A stretch of 64,000 nt of DNA from Acinetobacter rudis (GTDB lineage: Bacteria; Pseudomonadota; Gammaproteobacteria; Pseudomonadales; Moraxellaceae), in the NCBI RefSeq assembly GCF_000829675.1, contig NZ_BBRX01000017.1, positions 62,001 to 126,000 on the forward strand, read 5' to 3'. Each line of letters opens with the position of its first letter. Within the stretch, counting starts at the first letter, position 1. The position numbers were made by a program, and so were the translations under genes. A model generated the notes under the pieces. That model saw nothing but the letters and a program-made list of their open reading frames with translations. It had not been told where the DNA came from and searched no databases. Positions 39,701 to 48,219 of the stretch are shown one piece after another.

Positions 39701-39861
39701 GCGGGTATATTGTATGAACGTGCTTGCAAAGTCTGTGCATAGCTTTGCTGTGTCATTGCCGTTGTTATCACACCAACACAAGCAACATGAATGGCCAAAG
39801 CCAATGATGAAACCCGAAAAGAATATCTTGGTTGCTCTTTCTCACACACAGCTTTGCTCAT
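36730..39861 (-). CDS. TonB-dependent outer-membrane receptor with STN signalling domain, probably for haem or a haemoprotein
   Basis: The 1043-residue product has a signal peptide ending near QQSYAQ. An STN domain (residues about 45-125, NIPAGSLATVLNTFAQQSD) talks to FecR. A TonB-box-like IRLEPITLYGT is followed by a plug (PADLFKGMVSVYSGDARNSG, GPSLTRNVNSGVGGAVVIST) and a large beta-barrel ending in the aromatic RTVKLSVTHKF. Size, STN domain and barrel phrases such as AYRMPSLFETTIGFSG and GFKLEPEHAHNYEV recall HasR/haemoglobin-type receptors, in which a FRAP-like motif occupies this place. The ligand is therefore a guess. FecR and FecI homologues lie directly upstream, so it is their expected target. 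Confidence 0.88.
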   Translation of the reverse strand: MSKAVCEKEQPRYSFRVSSLALAIHVACVGVITTAMTQQSYAQTLQARSYNIPAGSLATVLNTFAQQSDTTIAIDANQLKGMSSSGLAGQYDLEDGFQTILVATAFRAVKVGNGYILKPAEQSDHTAAFSQSQPIHSPINENIIRLEPITLYGTVSRDVKGQNEVYDADISSVYAGKEQIERYKGAQPADLFKGMVSVYSGDARNSGALDPSIRGIQGPGRVPVTIDGTEQALTVWRGYNGVNNRNYIDPNLIGGLQVIKGPSLTRNVNSGVGGAVVISTLAVDDVLKDGKNFGGEIKVETSNNAVKARKPQLLTGQSIYDNPNYPSIGTDFWGNPMFEPYYDPSLFKEARQHKENNIFSGDDVATRIALAGRTDKFELLAAYAYRNKGNHFAGSRGTEYYNNPSQERFNYVPYLAKVYPGGTEVPNTSLRTESYLVKAAWKPTDDQRLEFGYRDTSVINGEILPSRIAWDSLVQDKTGVPQWPLSEIASKAYNLEYKYQPERSNLIDFYGNVWRTDTKSHTYSSGGFPNDTNSNLGVFINSAAANSDNTREGLTLSNKFKLHPTLGLTVGASWQKEKLESDDIYKDPYTTGTFMSFKMAPRAGRREEKEFNFNFDYKPVSWLSLNAGARYQNYWAFDDFLNDRVHAGDTQYSQFKKATELTMAYFTKRPNMTPEAEANLRNNLNELAIAQQWSEERKQHEINKAVYKKRNEIGYKMDDRGKLTKDNNPFLNGTLVEGRDYGYYALQGPGGYEDIDLAETGVQKNKDHGWTPTLSATVNFSPNSRMYMRYSEAYRMPSLFETTIGFSGTQSGFKLEPEHAHNYEVAYVHDLSQFFNSSYADIKLAYYYNETKNAIERSPRLVFSNVDSHTTSGLELQSRFDNGRFFTDFSANYNLKNEVCDETSAMLLGAGTGFSIDSCVDDGFVGGYLVSMATPKYSANLTLGGRFLDQKLEVGTRANYYHKYENPEVKNYSGIEMTYYSNTPLSWNSITTVDAYVNYKLKEDTLFELVGTNLTDEFYIDPLTRSAIAAPGRTVKLSVTHKF

Positions 39862-40006
39862 AGTACGCCCCGATTAAATAGAAATAAGAATCATTCAATA
39901 TTGATAGATAAATGAATCCTAATTTTTGTTTCTATTCTCTATGACGAATAACGCTGAAAAATGTGGAACCAAATGAGTAAAAATAGTTTGTTCATCTAAA
40001 TCTAAT

Positions 40007-41020
40007 CTACTTTAAAGTAACAATAGTTAAATAAGGCGTCACCTGATAAACATTCAACTCTGGGAAAACACTGGTCAGTAATTGCAAGGCATTTTCAGTA
40101 TTGTCTAATGGTAAAACTGCATTCACCTTTATTTTATCAAGGCCTCGACCACTAAATACAATCTTGCTCTGACTACTCCGATCAAGCTCTGCCAATACGT
40201 TATCTAAAGACATATTTTCTACAATCAGATGTCGTTGATTCCATTTTTGTTGTTCACGATTGATATCAAAGCCATGTATAGGATGTATACCTTGTCGATC
40301 TAACCTAAGCTCTTGCCCTTCCTTCACAATAACAGGGTGCTTAGTCGCTAAATTCACTGTTTGATGGTAGGAATCGACTCTTACCTTAGAATGTAACATC
40401 TTCAGTTCAGTTGCATCAGACTGATAACTCACACTAAAAGCTGTGCCCAAGGCCTCAATTTGGCCATGTTCTGTTTTAACGATGAAAGGACGATTTTTAT
40501 CTTTGGCGACATCTACATATATTTCACCTTGTACCAGTTCTACAACACGCTGATTTTCCGTGAAATGTAAATTAACAGCACTTTTAGCTCTCAATTTAAT
40601 TTCTGAACCATCTGCCAAAACCTGTGTTTTCCATTCCCCTGCTTGGCTTTTAAGATCAGCAACTAAATACGCTATCGGGTGATAAGAAAGATAACTATAA
40701 ATCCCCCCTAAACAACACAAAGTCACAGCAAAAAAACTGCCATAACGCATAGTTTTCTTCTGACTCGAACTTTGCAAACCAGCTTTCAACACAGATTGTG
40801 TCATCTTCTGATGCTGCGGGGTTTGTGTTAGTTTTTGCAATGATTCAAGTGATTGTTCAATCTCCTGTGCAATTTTTTTACGCTGTGGACTGACACTTTT
40901 CCAAGCTTCAAACTCAGCCCTTGCTGCTGTTTTTTCCGCTTCATCATCAGCACTCAGTAGTACAATCCAGTGCGCAGCTTCTTCTATTAATTGCTCTGTA
41001 TTTTTTTGCTCATCAATCAT
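40007..41020 (-). CDS. FecR-type anti-sigma / signal-transducing membrane protein
   Basis: The 337-residue protein has an N-terminal cytosolic DUF4880-like domain (AAHWIVLLSADDEAEKTAAR, then FEAWKSVSPQRKKIAQEIEQ) that holds the sigma factor. One membrane helix follows (FFAVTLCCLGGIYSYL). The periplasmic FecR domain contains GSEIKLRAKSAVNLHF, then ELVQGEIYVDV, then IEALGTAFSV. The C-terminal domain (LDNVLAELDRSSQSKIVFSG) contacts the receptor STN domain. Its ATG abuts the stop codon of the sigma gene, indicating coupling. Confidence 0.92.
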   Translation of the reverse strand: MIDEQKNTEQLIEEAAHWIVLLSADDEAEKTAARAEFEAWKSVSPQRKKIAQEIEQSLESLQKLTQTPQHQKMTQSVLKAGLQSSSQKKTMRYGSFFAVTLCCLGGIYSYLSYHPIAYLVADLKSQAGEWKTQVLADGSEIKLRAKSAVNLHFTENQRVVELVQGEIYVDVAKDKNRPFIVKTEHGQIEALGTAFSVSYQSDATELKMLHSKVRVDSYHQTVNLATKHPVIVKEGQELRLDRQGIHPIHGFDINREQQKWNQRHLIVENMSLDNVLAELDRSSQSKIVFSGRGLDKIKVNAVLPLDNTENALQLLTSVFPELNVYQVTPYLTIVTLK

Positions 41021-41542
41021 TTATTCTAAAAAATCCTGATGTTGCTTCATCCGATAACATTGTACTAAACATGCTGCGAGATATTTTTGAATCATTTTAG
41101 TGGAAACACCAATCTGTTCAGCAATTTCTTTATGCGTTAAACCTTCAAAATAATGCAAGACAAATGCACGCTGCGCTTTCGTAGATACAGCAGATAATGC
41201 CTGACAAATTTGATCTATGGCCTGAATAATTTGCAACTGATCTTCTGGAGAAGGCACAGTATCTAAAATATACTCCATTTGGCTTAATTCATTGAGGTAA
41301 GCTTGCTCTATGCGTTTACGGCGCACCTGATCAATCATTAAATTTCTTGCGATTACAGCAAGATAAGCCCGTGGTTCTTTTACACCAAAAAGCTCATCAC
41401 GCGTTTGCAAAATTTTAATAAAAGTATCCTGCACTAGATCAGCGGCATGCTCGTTGCTCCCTATTTTCTTTCTCAACCATTGATGCAGCCATGACTGATG
41501 ATCGCGGTACAATTGATCGATAAGTGCAGAATTCTCACTCAC
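41021..41542 (-). CDS. FecI-type ECF sigma factor
   Basis: The 173-residue iron-starvation ECF sigma factor has region 2 (HAADLVQDTFIKILQ, EPRAYLAVIARNLMIDQVRR) and region 4 (QRAFVLHYFEGLTHKEIAEQ, then STKMIQKYL). A GTG at 41542 gives exactly the length of E. coli FecI. The longer frame to 41590 would begin inside a Fur box and is unlikely. It should respond to the FecR/receptor pair and transcribe the receptor gene. Control by iron through Fur is expected from the upstream box. Confidence 0.92.
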   Translation of the reverse strand: MSENSALIDQLYRDHQSWLHQWLRKKIGSNEHAADLVQDTFIKILQTRDELFGVKEPRAYLAVIARNLMIDQVRRKRIEQAYLNELSQMEYILDTVPSPEDQLQIIQAIDQICQALSAVSTKAQRAFVLHYFEGLTHKEIAEQIGVSTKMIQKYLAACLVQCYRMKQHQDFLE

Positions 41543-41572
41543 AATAAAATCAACTCTATTGATATTTACACA

Positions 41573-41592
41573 AATGATAATGATTACCATTT
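41573..41592 (-). promoter_or_regulatory. Fur box upstream of the FecI-type sigma gene
   Basis: The sequence AATGATAATGATTACCATTT matches the Fur consensus (repeats of GATAAT around a centre) at most positions. It lies about 30 bases upstream of the sigma factor's start, where Fur-Fe(II) would block transcription when iron is plentiful. Confidence 0.8.
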
Positions 41593-41628
41593 GAAAGTCA
41601 AGTTGCTATTTTAGATCCCTAATTTTGA

Positions 41629-42660
41629 CTACTGCTCTTTGATCCACTGTGTAATTTGACGATAGCTATCTACTAAATAAGCATCACGCCCCAGATAAAG
41701 AAAATAAACCTTTTTCCACCATGGCCAATCTTGTTCTAATTGATAATTAAATGTTGGTGCTTTCATTAACGTATGCGTGACATTTTCTATCAATGATACT
41801 TTTGCTTGAGGATTCCCTGCCAACCCCGTTCGAAAACGATCTACATCAGTTCGTGCATCAACATTGAGATCATCGCTTCCCAATACCACCCATACAGGGC
41901 CACGCATAGTTGTTAAATCCTTCATTGAATCATTTAGATAGTTTTTCCCTACAAAAGTAAAACGGTCTGCGGACATATCGTGCCGCATCAATCCACTATT
42001 TTTAGGTGAATGCTCACCAAAAATACGGTCATTGTCTTGTCTTTCCTGATGCAATAATGCTTTGATTTCTGAAGCAGATTTATTTTGATTTTGATAACGA
42101 ATTTTTTGATAGTACTGACCTTGGTCACGCCAATTTACAGCCCCACCAATAATCACTGAAAAGTCGGCATCTACGTGACTCGCTGCAATCGGAATTACCC
42201 AACCTGCTTGTGAATATCCGAGAAAACCGATGGGATACTTTGGCTGCTTCAAATGTCGCGTAATCATTTCTTTTGCAGCAATAGCCTCATCAGCACGATC
42301 AGACATCGACTGTAACAACCAGTTTCCACTACTTTTACCAATACCAGCCTTATCCCAACTAAAAATTGCTACATTCTCAGTTAATAACATATTAAACAGT
42401 GGGTTATAACCTTGATTAGCGAAGCGATCCATAGGACCATCACCATGAATTAAAATCACCACAGCTTCAGGTTGCCCTCCCTTAGGAAGTAAAAGCGTTC
42501 CAGACAAAGTATTGCCTTCACTTTTAAAACTTAAGGGGATCTGCTCAATATTTTTAAACTCAAAATCGCTAATACGGCTACTTAAAAAAAGTATAACCAG
42601 TAAAACTAATGTCGCTAAAAATGCGGCCAACAATACATCAAATAGCTTTCGTTTCATCAT
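41629..42660 (-). CDS. Membrane-anchored alpha/beta hydrolase
   Basis: The 343-residue protein has an N-terminal hydrophobic anchor (VLLAAFLATLVLLVILFLSS) and an alpha/beta-hydrolase domain on the outer side. The oxyanion region is AVVILIHGDGPMDR, the nucleophile elbow FLGYSQAGWVI, a likely acid lies in VLGSDDLNVDARTD, and a His lies in ENVTHTLMKAP. The substrate is unknown; relatives are dienelactone-hydrolase-like or esterase-like. Two adjacent ATGs (42660, 42657) are possible starts. It lies downstream of the ABC exporter after a gap of 286 bases. Confidence 0.88.
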   Translation of the reverse strand: MMKRKLFDVLLAAFLATLVLLVILFLSSRISDFEFKNIEQIPLSFKSEGNTLSGTLLLPKGGQPEAVVILIHGDGPMDRFANQGYNPLFNMLLTENVAIFSWDKAGIGKSSGNWLLQSMSDRADEAIAAKEMITRHLKQPKYPIGFLGYSQAGWVIPIAASHVDADFSVIIGGAVNWRDQGQYYQKIRYQNQNKSASEIKALLHQERQDNDRIFGEHSPKNSGLMRHDMSADRFTFVGKNYLNDSMKDLTTMRGPVWVVLGSDDLNVDARTDVDRFRTGLAGNPQAKVSLIENVTHTLMKAPTFNYQLEQDWPWWKKVYFLYLGRDAYLVDSYRQITQWIKEQ

Positions 42661-42946
42661 GAACTGGCTGCCCCAATATAAATCCCAAAGATGTGATTAA
42701 GCATTTAAAACCTATTTTCTCGAACTTAGCCATAAATCATGGTGGTATCCCCCATGCTTTGGCATATCCCAAAATCACATAAGAAAGAGTTGTTCAAATC
42801 CCGATTAATAAATTAAAAACCCAACATAAAAATGCTGATCTATCGATCATCGTATGCGCATTTGAAGTTCACTTTCGAGCTCCCCCGTAAATGATCTTTA
42901 TCAATGCCTCAGATTTCATTTATATGGATCATCTATTGAACGAGAT

Positions 42947-44761
42947 TCAAACTGAATCTTTCTGTGATCGATCTTTTTGACCTTGGCGTAATAATTCTGC
43001 GTAGACGCCATCCAATGCTACCAATTGATCATGCGTTCCCGACTCAACCAATTGACCTGCCTTAAGAACCAAGATTCGATCAGCATGTCGAACAGTCGAC
43101 AAACGATGTGCGATTGAAATAACTGTACGGTCAGGAGCAATCTGTGCCAATGCTGCTGATATTGCACTTTCAGTCACGTTATCTAGTGCACTTGTAGCTT
43201 CATCTAAAAGTAAGATCGGAGGGTTACGTAAAATAGTCCGTGCCAGTGCTAAGCGTTGCTTTTCTCCACCAGAAAATCGATAACCTCGTTCTCCAACAAC
43301 GGTTTGATAGCCTTCTGGAAGCGATGCAATGTGTTCATGAATCTGAGCTGTTTTAGCGGCTTCAATCAGTTCTTCATCAGTTGCTTCTGGTTGAGCAAAA
43401 CGTAAATTTTCAGCAATAGTGGTATTGAGTAAAAATGGTTCTTGCATAACAACACCCAGCACATCAGCCAATTGCTCAAAATGCATCTCTCGCAAGTCGA
43501 TACCATCAATACAAATTCGCCCTGCCGTAGGGTCAACTAAACGTGCCAGCAGATAGCCAAACGTACTTTTCCCAGCACCAGTAGGCCCAACAACGGCAAT
43601 ATGACTACCTATAGGAATATCTAGATTTAAGCCTCTCAAATTTGGCGTATTTTCAGCATCATAGTGATAGCTGACATTTTCAAATCGAATATGACCACGT
43701 GATCCACTGCTGCTAATTTCTTGACGTTTTATTGGCTCAATAATTTCAGGTACTGTATCTAAGTATTTAAAAATACGTGCAAAAAGCGCACGAGTTGTCC
43801 GTAGTTTGACACCACTTTCAAGCAGATTTTCTAAAGGCCATAACAACTGCTCTTGTAGCGCAATCAAGGCAACCAAAGTACCGATTGTGACAGGTAGTCC
43901 TTGACCAATTAATAGTCCACCTAATAATAAAGTCATTGCAGGCAAGGCACCTAACAATATCTCAATCATAGACCATTGCCATTCGCCAGCGGTATGCGCA
44001 CGTACTTCTAGATGCAAGGTCTTATTTGAGGCTTGTTCAAAGCGATGAGTTAAAAATTTTCCACGTGCCAAAGTCCGTGACAAGATGATGCCTGGTGCGG
44101 ACAAGGTCTCTTGTACAATCGCAGACATATCAGCATGACCATTTTGCTGCTGATTGGTTAATCGCTCTCGCTTTTGTCCCACATAATGACTTAACCACAG
44201 TGATGGAGGTAAGACCACAAAAGAAAATAATGCCAAGCGCCAATCAAGCAATAGCATTGCGATCGCAGTAGTCACAACGATGGTCATATTACGTGCCATT
44301 TCTGTAATGGTATTGCTCACAACTGACTGTAAACCACCAATATCATTCGCGATACGTGACTGGATTTCACCAGTACGAGTCCTTATAAAAAAGCTCAAGG
44401 ACAATGTTTGCAAATGACTATAAAGACGAACCCTTAACTCATGCATAATGGCTTGCCCAATTTTGGTGGACAAAATAGTTTGCAATACATTAATTACCGC
44501 GACGCCGACAGTAATCGCAACCAAACCAACAACCAAATACATCAATAATGTTAGATCTTGTTGGGGTAATGCTTGATCAATAATTTCTCTTAATAGGAAC
44601 GGGGCAATAATACCAATACCCGCTCCAATCAAAATCAATATCCCCACCACTAAAAAGCGATGTCGCCAAGGTTTAAATAGCGCGACAATGCGTTTTAATG
44701 AAACATGGCGTGCAGAAAGCGCTTCATAGTCATCCTCTAAATCATCAATTTTATTTTCCAC
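42947..44761 (-). CDS. ABC exporter, fused membrane and ATPase domains
   Basis: The 604-residue half-transporter, expected to dimerise, has six helices (FLVVGILILIGAGIGIIAPF and onward), then an ATPase domain. The latter has Walker A GPTGAGKSTFGYLLAR, signature SGGEKQRLALARTIL, Walker B PILLLDEATSALD and the H-loop in SIAHRLSTVRHADR. It resembles MsbA/LmrA-like multidrug or lipid exporters. The upstream TetR gene, 11 bases away, makes a typical regulator-exporter pair. Substrate unknown. The four-gene operon upstream suggests it could move that product, but this is a guess. Confidence 0.92.
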   Translation of the reverse strand: MENKIDDLEDDYEALSARHVSLKRIVALFKPWRHRFLVVGILILIGAGIGIIAPFLLREIIDQALPQQDLTLLMYLVVGLVAITVGVAVINVLQTILSTKIGQAIMHELRVRLYSHLQTLSLSFFIRTRTGEIQSRIANDIGGLQSVVSNTITEMARNMTIVVTTAIAMLLLDWRLALFSFVVLPPSLWLSHYVGQKRERLTNQQQNGHADMSAIVQETLSAPGIILSRTLARGKFLTHRFEQASNKTLHLEVRAHTAGEWQWSMIEILLGALPAMTLLLGGLLIGQGLPVTIGTLVALIALQEQLLWPLENLLESGVKLRTTRALFARIFKYLDTVPEIIEPIKRQEISSSGSRGHIRFENVSYHYDAENTPNLRGLNLDIPIGSHIAVVGPTGAGKSTFGYLLARLVDPTAGRICIDGIDLREMHFEQLADVLGVVMQEPFLLNTTIAENLRFAQPEATDEELIEAAKTAQIHEHIASLPEGYQTVVGERGYRFSGGEKQRLALARTILRNPPILLLDEATSALDNVTESAISAALAQIAPDRTVISIAHRLSTVRHADRILVLKAGQLVESGTHDQLVALDGVYAELLRQGQKDRSQKDSV

Positions 44762-44772
44762 AAACCTAGCTC

Positions 44773-45348
44773 CTAAGTTAGCTGCGCTGTTTCCAAACTG
44801 AACTGTTGTCTTAGATGCTTCTCTGCTTCTTCCGCTGTCAAACGTGTTGCACCTGAAAGTAATAATCCAACTAAGCCATCATATAATGCAGACAAACGCA
44901 GTGCTGTTGCACTTGCATCAGGTAGTCGCCACAGTCCCTGTGCATGCCCTTTCGCTAAAGACTCTGTAAGGTGAGTCAACATCCGCTGCTGTACTTTTTC
45001 TAATGCTTGCGCCATAACTTGGTCATGAATTGCAAGATCGGTTGCCTCCAACCATAGTTTCCAGTAGATCGGCGCATCAGTGGTAAATGCACTTGCCAAA
45101 TAATATTCTATAGCCTGATCAGCTGCAGTGAACTGAGCAAACTGATCATGGATCACCTCTTCAAATATCACTTCCCATGCAAGTACACGCAGTTCTTGCC
45201 AGTTGTAATAATGATTAAGTAAGCCACGTCCAACACCAGCTTGCTCTGTAACCTGTCGTGTTGTTGCAGCTTGCAAACCATTCGTTAATAGAACATCTAT
45301 TGTGGCTTGTAAGATCCGTTCTGCACCTTTTTTAGTTTCATCCACCAT
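44773..45348 (-). CDS. TetR-family transcriptional repressor
   Basis: The 191-residue repressor has an N-terminal helix-turn-helix (AATTRQVTEQAGVGRGLLNH, then YYNWQELRVLAWEVIF) and an all-helical ligand domain. The ATG at 45348 lies behind AGGGGTAATT; the longer frame to 45378 would translate through the operator. It lies 11 bases before the ABC exporter gene. Two palindromes around a TATAAT box immediately upstream (45362-45404) are probably its own operator. Confidence 0.93.
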   Translation of the reverse strand: MVDETKKGAERILQATIDVLLTNGLQAATTRQVTEQAGVGRGLLNHYYNWQELRVLAWEVIFEEVIHDQFAQFTAADQAIEYYLASAFTTDAPIYWKLWLEATDLAIHDQVMAQALEKVQQRMLTHLTESLAKGHAQGLWRLPDASATALRLSALYDGLVGLLLSGATRLTAEEAEKHLRQQFSLETAQLT

Positions 45349-45361
45349 AATTACCCCTTTG

Positions 45362-45404
45362 ATTGAGCGCTCGCTCAATGCATTATATTGAGCAAGCGCT
45401 CAAA
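45362..45404 (-). promoter_or_regulatory. TetR operator pair with promoter between them
   Basis: Two related palindromes flank a -10 box. The left one is ATTGAGCG-CT-CGCTCAAT (45362-45379), a perfect eight-base inverted repeat. The right one (45387-45404) is ATTGAGC / GCTCAAA around a four-base centre. TATAAT sits between them on the minus strand (45382-45387). The TGAGC...GCTCA pattern is common for TetR-family operators. Binding would block the tetR-ABC promoter, giving autoregulation. Confidence 0.78.
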
Positions 45405-45424
45405 ATGGAATAAAAAAATAATTT

Positions 45425-46573
45425 TTAAATCTTTTTTCTTGCTTTGAATAAAATAATTAACTGACACAGTAGCGCCAAAGTTGTAATAAATGCAGCAAAA
45501 TAAACTAAGCTACCAGCGTTAAAACCATGGCTAATTAAGAGCCCACCACAAATGGTACCCACTGCACCACCTAAATAATTACATGAACTATTTAAGGCAA
45601 CGACTGTAGCACCATGTTCTGGCTGTAACTCTAACAAGCTATGTTGTTGTGGAGCCAACGACGACCATCCTGTTGCCCCCCATAATACAAAAGGCAGCCA
45701 TGCGAAAGTCAGTCCATGTATGAGCACTGTGGGTAAACTCAATAAAGTTATGCTCATCAGTAAAAGAATACCTGCCAACAATAATTGTGGCTTTTGCAAC
45801 CAATCAATAAGATAACCTATGCTAAAACTTGCAAGCATACCTCCAATCCCCCATGCCCATAAATAAGATGTAACATTGATGATATTGGCGAGGTCTTTTA
45901 AAACAGGAGCCACAAATGTATAGAGGCCCAAACTTGCTAAGGCAACCAAAAAAGTCACAAAAACAGTCGCTGCAACCTTATGATCACTCAACATTTTTAA
46001 ACGCATTTTTAATGATGGCGGTGTAGAAACTGTAATATTGGGAAAACCTACCACTATACCCAGCAATGCAGCAGCACCAATAAGTGTCACCAACCAAAGA
46101 ACACTCTGCCAACCATAATAAGAAGACAGCATCAATCCCAGCGGTACGCCTACGACTGTTCCTGTACTCATCCCACCCAAAATCATGCTCAATGCCCGAC
46201 CTTTAAACTCAGGGGGTACCAAGGCTGTCGCAGCGGCAGCCGCAACAGGGGAAAATAGCCCCGCACCAATACCAGCAAAAGCACGGAAAATCAGTAAGGC
46301 CTGCAAATTAGGACTTAATGCACTGCCAATGTTTGCTAGAGAAAAGAGAACAAGTGCGATACTCAAAATTTTACGTATAGGCTTACCCGCAAGTAGCGTT
46401 GCAAAAACTGGGGCAGCAATTGCATAACAGAGGGTAAATGCTGTAACCGTCTGGGCATTTTCAGCTTCAGTCGTGCCATAACTTAGTCCAATTGCTGGTA
46501 GTATTCCTGCGATCACATAGGCATCAAGACCTAAAGCAAACATGCCTACTGATAAAAAAATAATTTTTTTCAT
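45425..46573 (-). CDS. MFS exporter (DHA1-like)
   Basis: The 382-residue protein has about twelve helices. It opens IIFLSVGMFALGLDAYVIAG and has the Gly-rich phrase FRAFAGIGAGLFSPVAAAAA and PPEFKGRALSMILGGMSTGT, a layout of the drug-proton antiporter-1 group such as arabinose-efflux-type proteins. It follows the oxidoreductase gene by 28 bases and so is likely the fourth gene of the ALAS operon. The simplest role is export of the product. The terminator that should end the operon is not obvious in the 76 bases to tetR. Confidence 0.9.
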   Translation of the reverse strand: MKKIIFLSVGMFALGLDAYVIAGILPAIGLSYGTTEAENAQTVTAFTLCYAIAAPVFATLLAGKPIRKILSIALVLFSLANIGSALSPNLQALLIFRAFAGIGAGLFSPVAAAAATALVPPEFKGRALSMILGGMSTGTVVGVPLGLMLSSYYGWQSVLWLVTLIGAAALLGIVVGFPNITVSTPPSLKMRLKMLSDHKVAATVFVTFLVALASLGLYTFVAPVLKDLANIINVTSYLWAWGIGGMLASFSIGYLIDWLQKPQLLLAGILLLMSITLLSLPTVLIHGLTFAWLPFVLWGATGWSSLAPQQHSLLELQPEHGATVVALNSSCNYLGGAVGTICGGLLISHGFNAGSLVYFAAFITTLALLCQLIILFKARKKI

Positions 46574-46601
46574 TTTATTGTCAATCTATTAAATAAGTTA
46601 G

Positions 46602-47687
46602 TTAACCCAACTGTTCTAAACTGCCATTTTCGCTAAAGTACTCTCGGTGCTTTTTCACAGTATATTTAGCAGCACCAATACACTGTGCCTTATGCGCTAT
46701 GTTATTCAGCATGCTTTGTAATCGAATAGAGGTATTTACATCAACAAATTCGTGTTGGGGTTGTAGACCATCTATAAGGAAAAGAAGGATCTCACGGACC
46801 TGCGTTCTCAGTTTTTGAATTGTCTTAAATGCTGGCGATGCGCCATCAAAGGAAGTGGTAAAATCTTTTATTATTTCATCACCTTTTTTTGTATGTTTCC
46901 ATAATTTCAAATGATCTACATCCCATTCCGGGGTATCAAAAGTCATTCGAGCATATATAAGCTCTTGATCTTGTGAGGAGAAAATAAAATCGATTGTCCG
47001 TTGGCGAATGATATTGACGAAACTGCTATATCCAGAAATGAATGACTCTCCAAGCTGTGCCGTAATAGCCAAACTGTCAATAACATGTTTTCCAGAGATT
47101 GAAAAATCAGAGTCTGTACCAATTACTGCGCTTAAAACCAGGTGTTCCTTGCCTCCTAAGACCCATTCAATTAAATCTAGCGGGTGAATAATTTCACTCA
47201 ATGCTCCACACGTACTTCTATGATCATGTATTCGATCTTTTCCCCAAATAAAATTAGCCCGTATTAATTTCAACTGATTTTCTCGAATGAATTTTTTAAG
47301 ATCGTCTGTTATCTTTGAGTACCTTTCGACCATATCCATACAAAACCCACCAGTATTTTGCATAGCTGAATAAATATATGACAAATCATCTATACTATTT
47401 ACTAAAGGTTTTTCGCAAATGATAAAACCATCATAACCATCGAGCTCTAAAAGCACCTCAGCATGTCTACCATCTGATACAGACACCACCACAATATCTG
47501 GAGAATAATACTTAAGTGCTTGAGCAACTGTAGAAAAGTAATTTAGTAAGGTGTTTTTCTTTGAAGGTGAAACATATGCATATCGAAATGCTATATCCGG
47601 AAATTCATTTTCTAAAGAATCAAATGTTTTGACATATCTATTTCCAGCATAGCCAAGCCCAATAATTAGTATCTTGATTGTATTCAT
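46602..47687 (-). CDS. Gfo/Idh/MocA-family NAD(P)-dependent oxidoreductase
   Basis: The 361-residue protein opens with a Rossmann fold (IKILIIGLGYAGNRYVKTF) and has the family EKP motif (FIICEKPLVNSIDDLSYIY). The C-terminal region GKDRIHDHRSTCGALSEIIH-PLDL forms the substrate-binding sheet with a conserved His. Members oxidise or reduce sugars, inositols, or related carbonyl compounds, such as the keto group of an intermediate. Its ATG overlaps the stop of the acetyltransferase gene by four bases (ATGA). It is codirectional with ALAS upstream and the exporter downstream. Confidence 0.88.
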   Translation of the reverse strand: MNTIKILIIGLGYAGNRYVKTFDSLENEFPDIAFRYAYVSPSKKNTLLNYFSTVAQALKYYSPDIVVVSVSDGRHAEVLLELDGYDGFIICEKPLVNSIDDLSYIYSAMQNTGGFCMDMVERYSKITDDLKKFIRENQLKLIRANFIWGKDRIHDHRSTCGALSEIIHPLDLIEWVLGGKEHLVLSAVIGTDSDFSISGKHVIDSLAITAQLGESFISGYSSFVNIIRQRTIDFIFSSQDQELIYARMTFDTPEWDVDHLKLWKHTKKGDEIIKDFTTSFDGASPAFKTIQKLRTQVREILLFLIDGLQPQHEFVDVNTSIRLQSMLNNIAHKAQCIGAAKYTVKKHREYFSENGSLEQLG

Positions 47688-48184
47688 AGGTTATTCTCAT
47701 TTTTTATTAAAAGATCTTCACCCGTTCTGTCAAAGCCCATTTTTATATACATCGCATTTGCTATCGGTGTAGTTTGTAATGCTATTTTTCCGATACCTTG
47801 ACTTTCAAACCATAGAAATAATGATTTCATCAAAAGTATCGCAAGACCTTGCCCCCGCCACTCGGGAGCGACTACAACAGACTGAACCCATCCTTGTAAA
47901 CCATTTAAAGCCCCTATAACAGGAGCCCTTTCATCAATGATTCCGGTTGCACACCCAATAACATTATTATTTTCATCTCGAATAACGCTAATTTGAATAT
48001 TAGATTTTCTATTATAAAATTGATTAATAAGCCACTTACGATAATATGCTTTCCAAATGTCGTCTTCTTCAGCAGATATTGAAGAATAATGTGCAGCTCC
48101 TCCACTCAATAAAAGACCACGTAAGCCAATAAGGCCATCTATATCTTGGTATTCAGCTGTTACACATTTTTGAATCACTGGCAT
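47684..48184 (-). CDS. GNAT N-acetyltransferase
   Basis: The 166-residue protein is a GNAT domain with the acetyl-CoA loop VQSVVVAPEWRGQGLAILLM and a C-terminal ANAMYIKMGFDRTGEDLLI. An ATG at 48184, seven bases after GGAG, is the start; a GTG one codon earlier is not needed. It lies between an ALAS-like gene (36 bases upstream) and the oxidoreductase, so the plain reading is that it acylates the amine made by the first enzyme. The substrate is not known. Confidence 0.88.
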   Translation of the reverse strand: MPVIQKCVTAEYQDIDGLIGLRGLLLSGGAAHYSSISAEEDDIWKAYYRKWLINQFYNRKSNIQISVIRDENNNVIGCATGIIDERAPVIGALNGLQGWVQSVVVAPEWRGQGLAILLMKSLFLWFESQGIGKIALQTTPIANAMYIKMGFDRTGEDLLIKNENNL

Positions 48185-48219
48185 CACTTACTCCATGAAG
48201 TCCATATGAAGATTTCAAA

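Noticed and set aside
39533..39863. Plus-strand frames opposite the start of the TonB receptor
   Set aside because: They are antisense to a well-supported signal peptide and STN domain.
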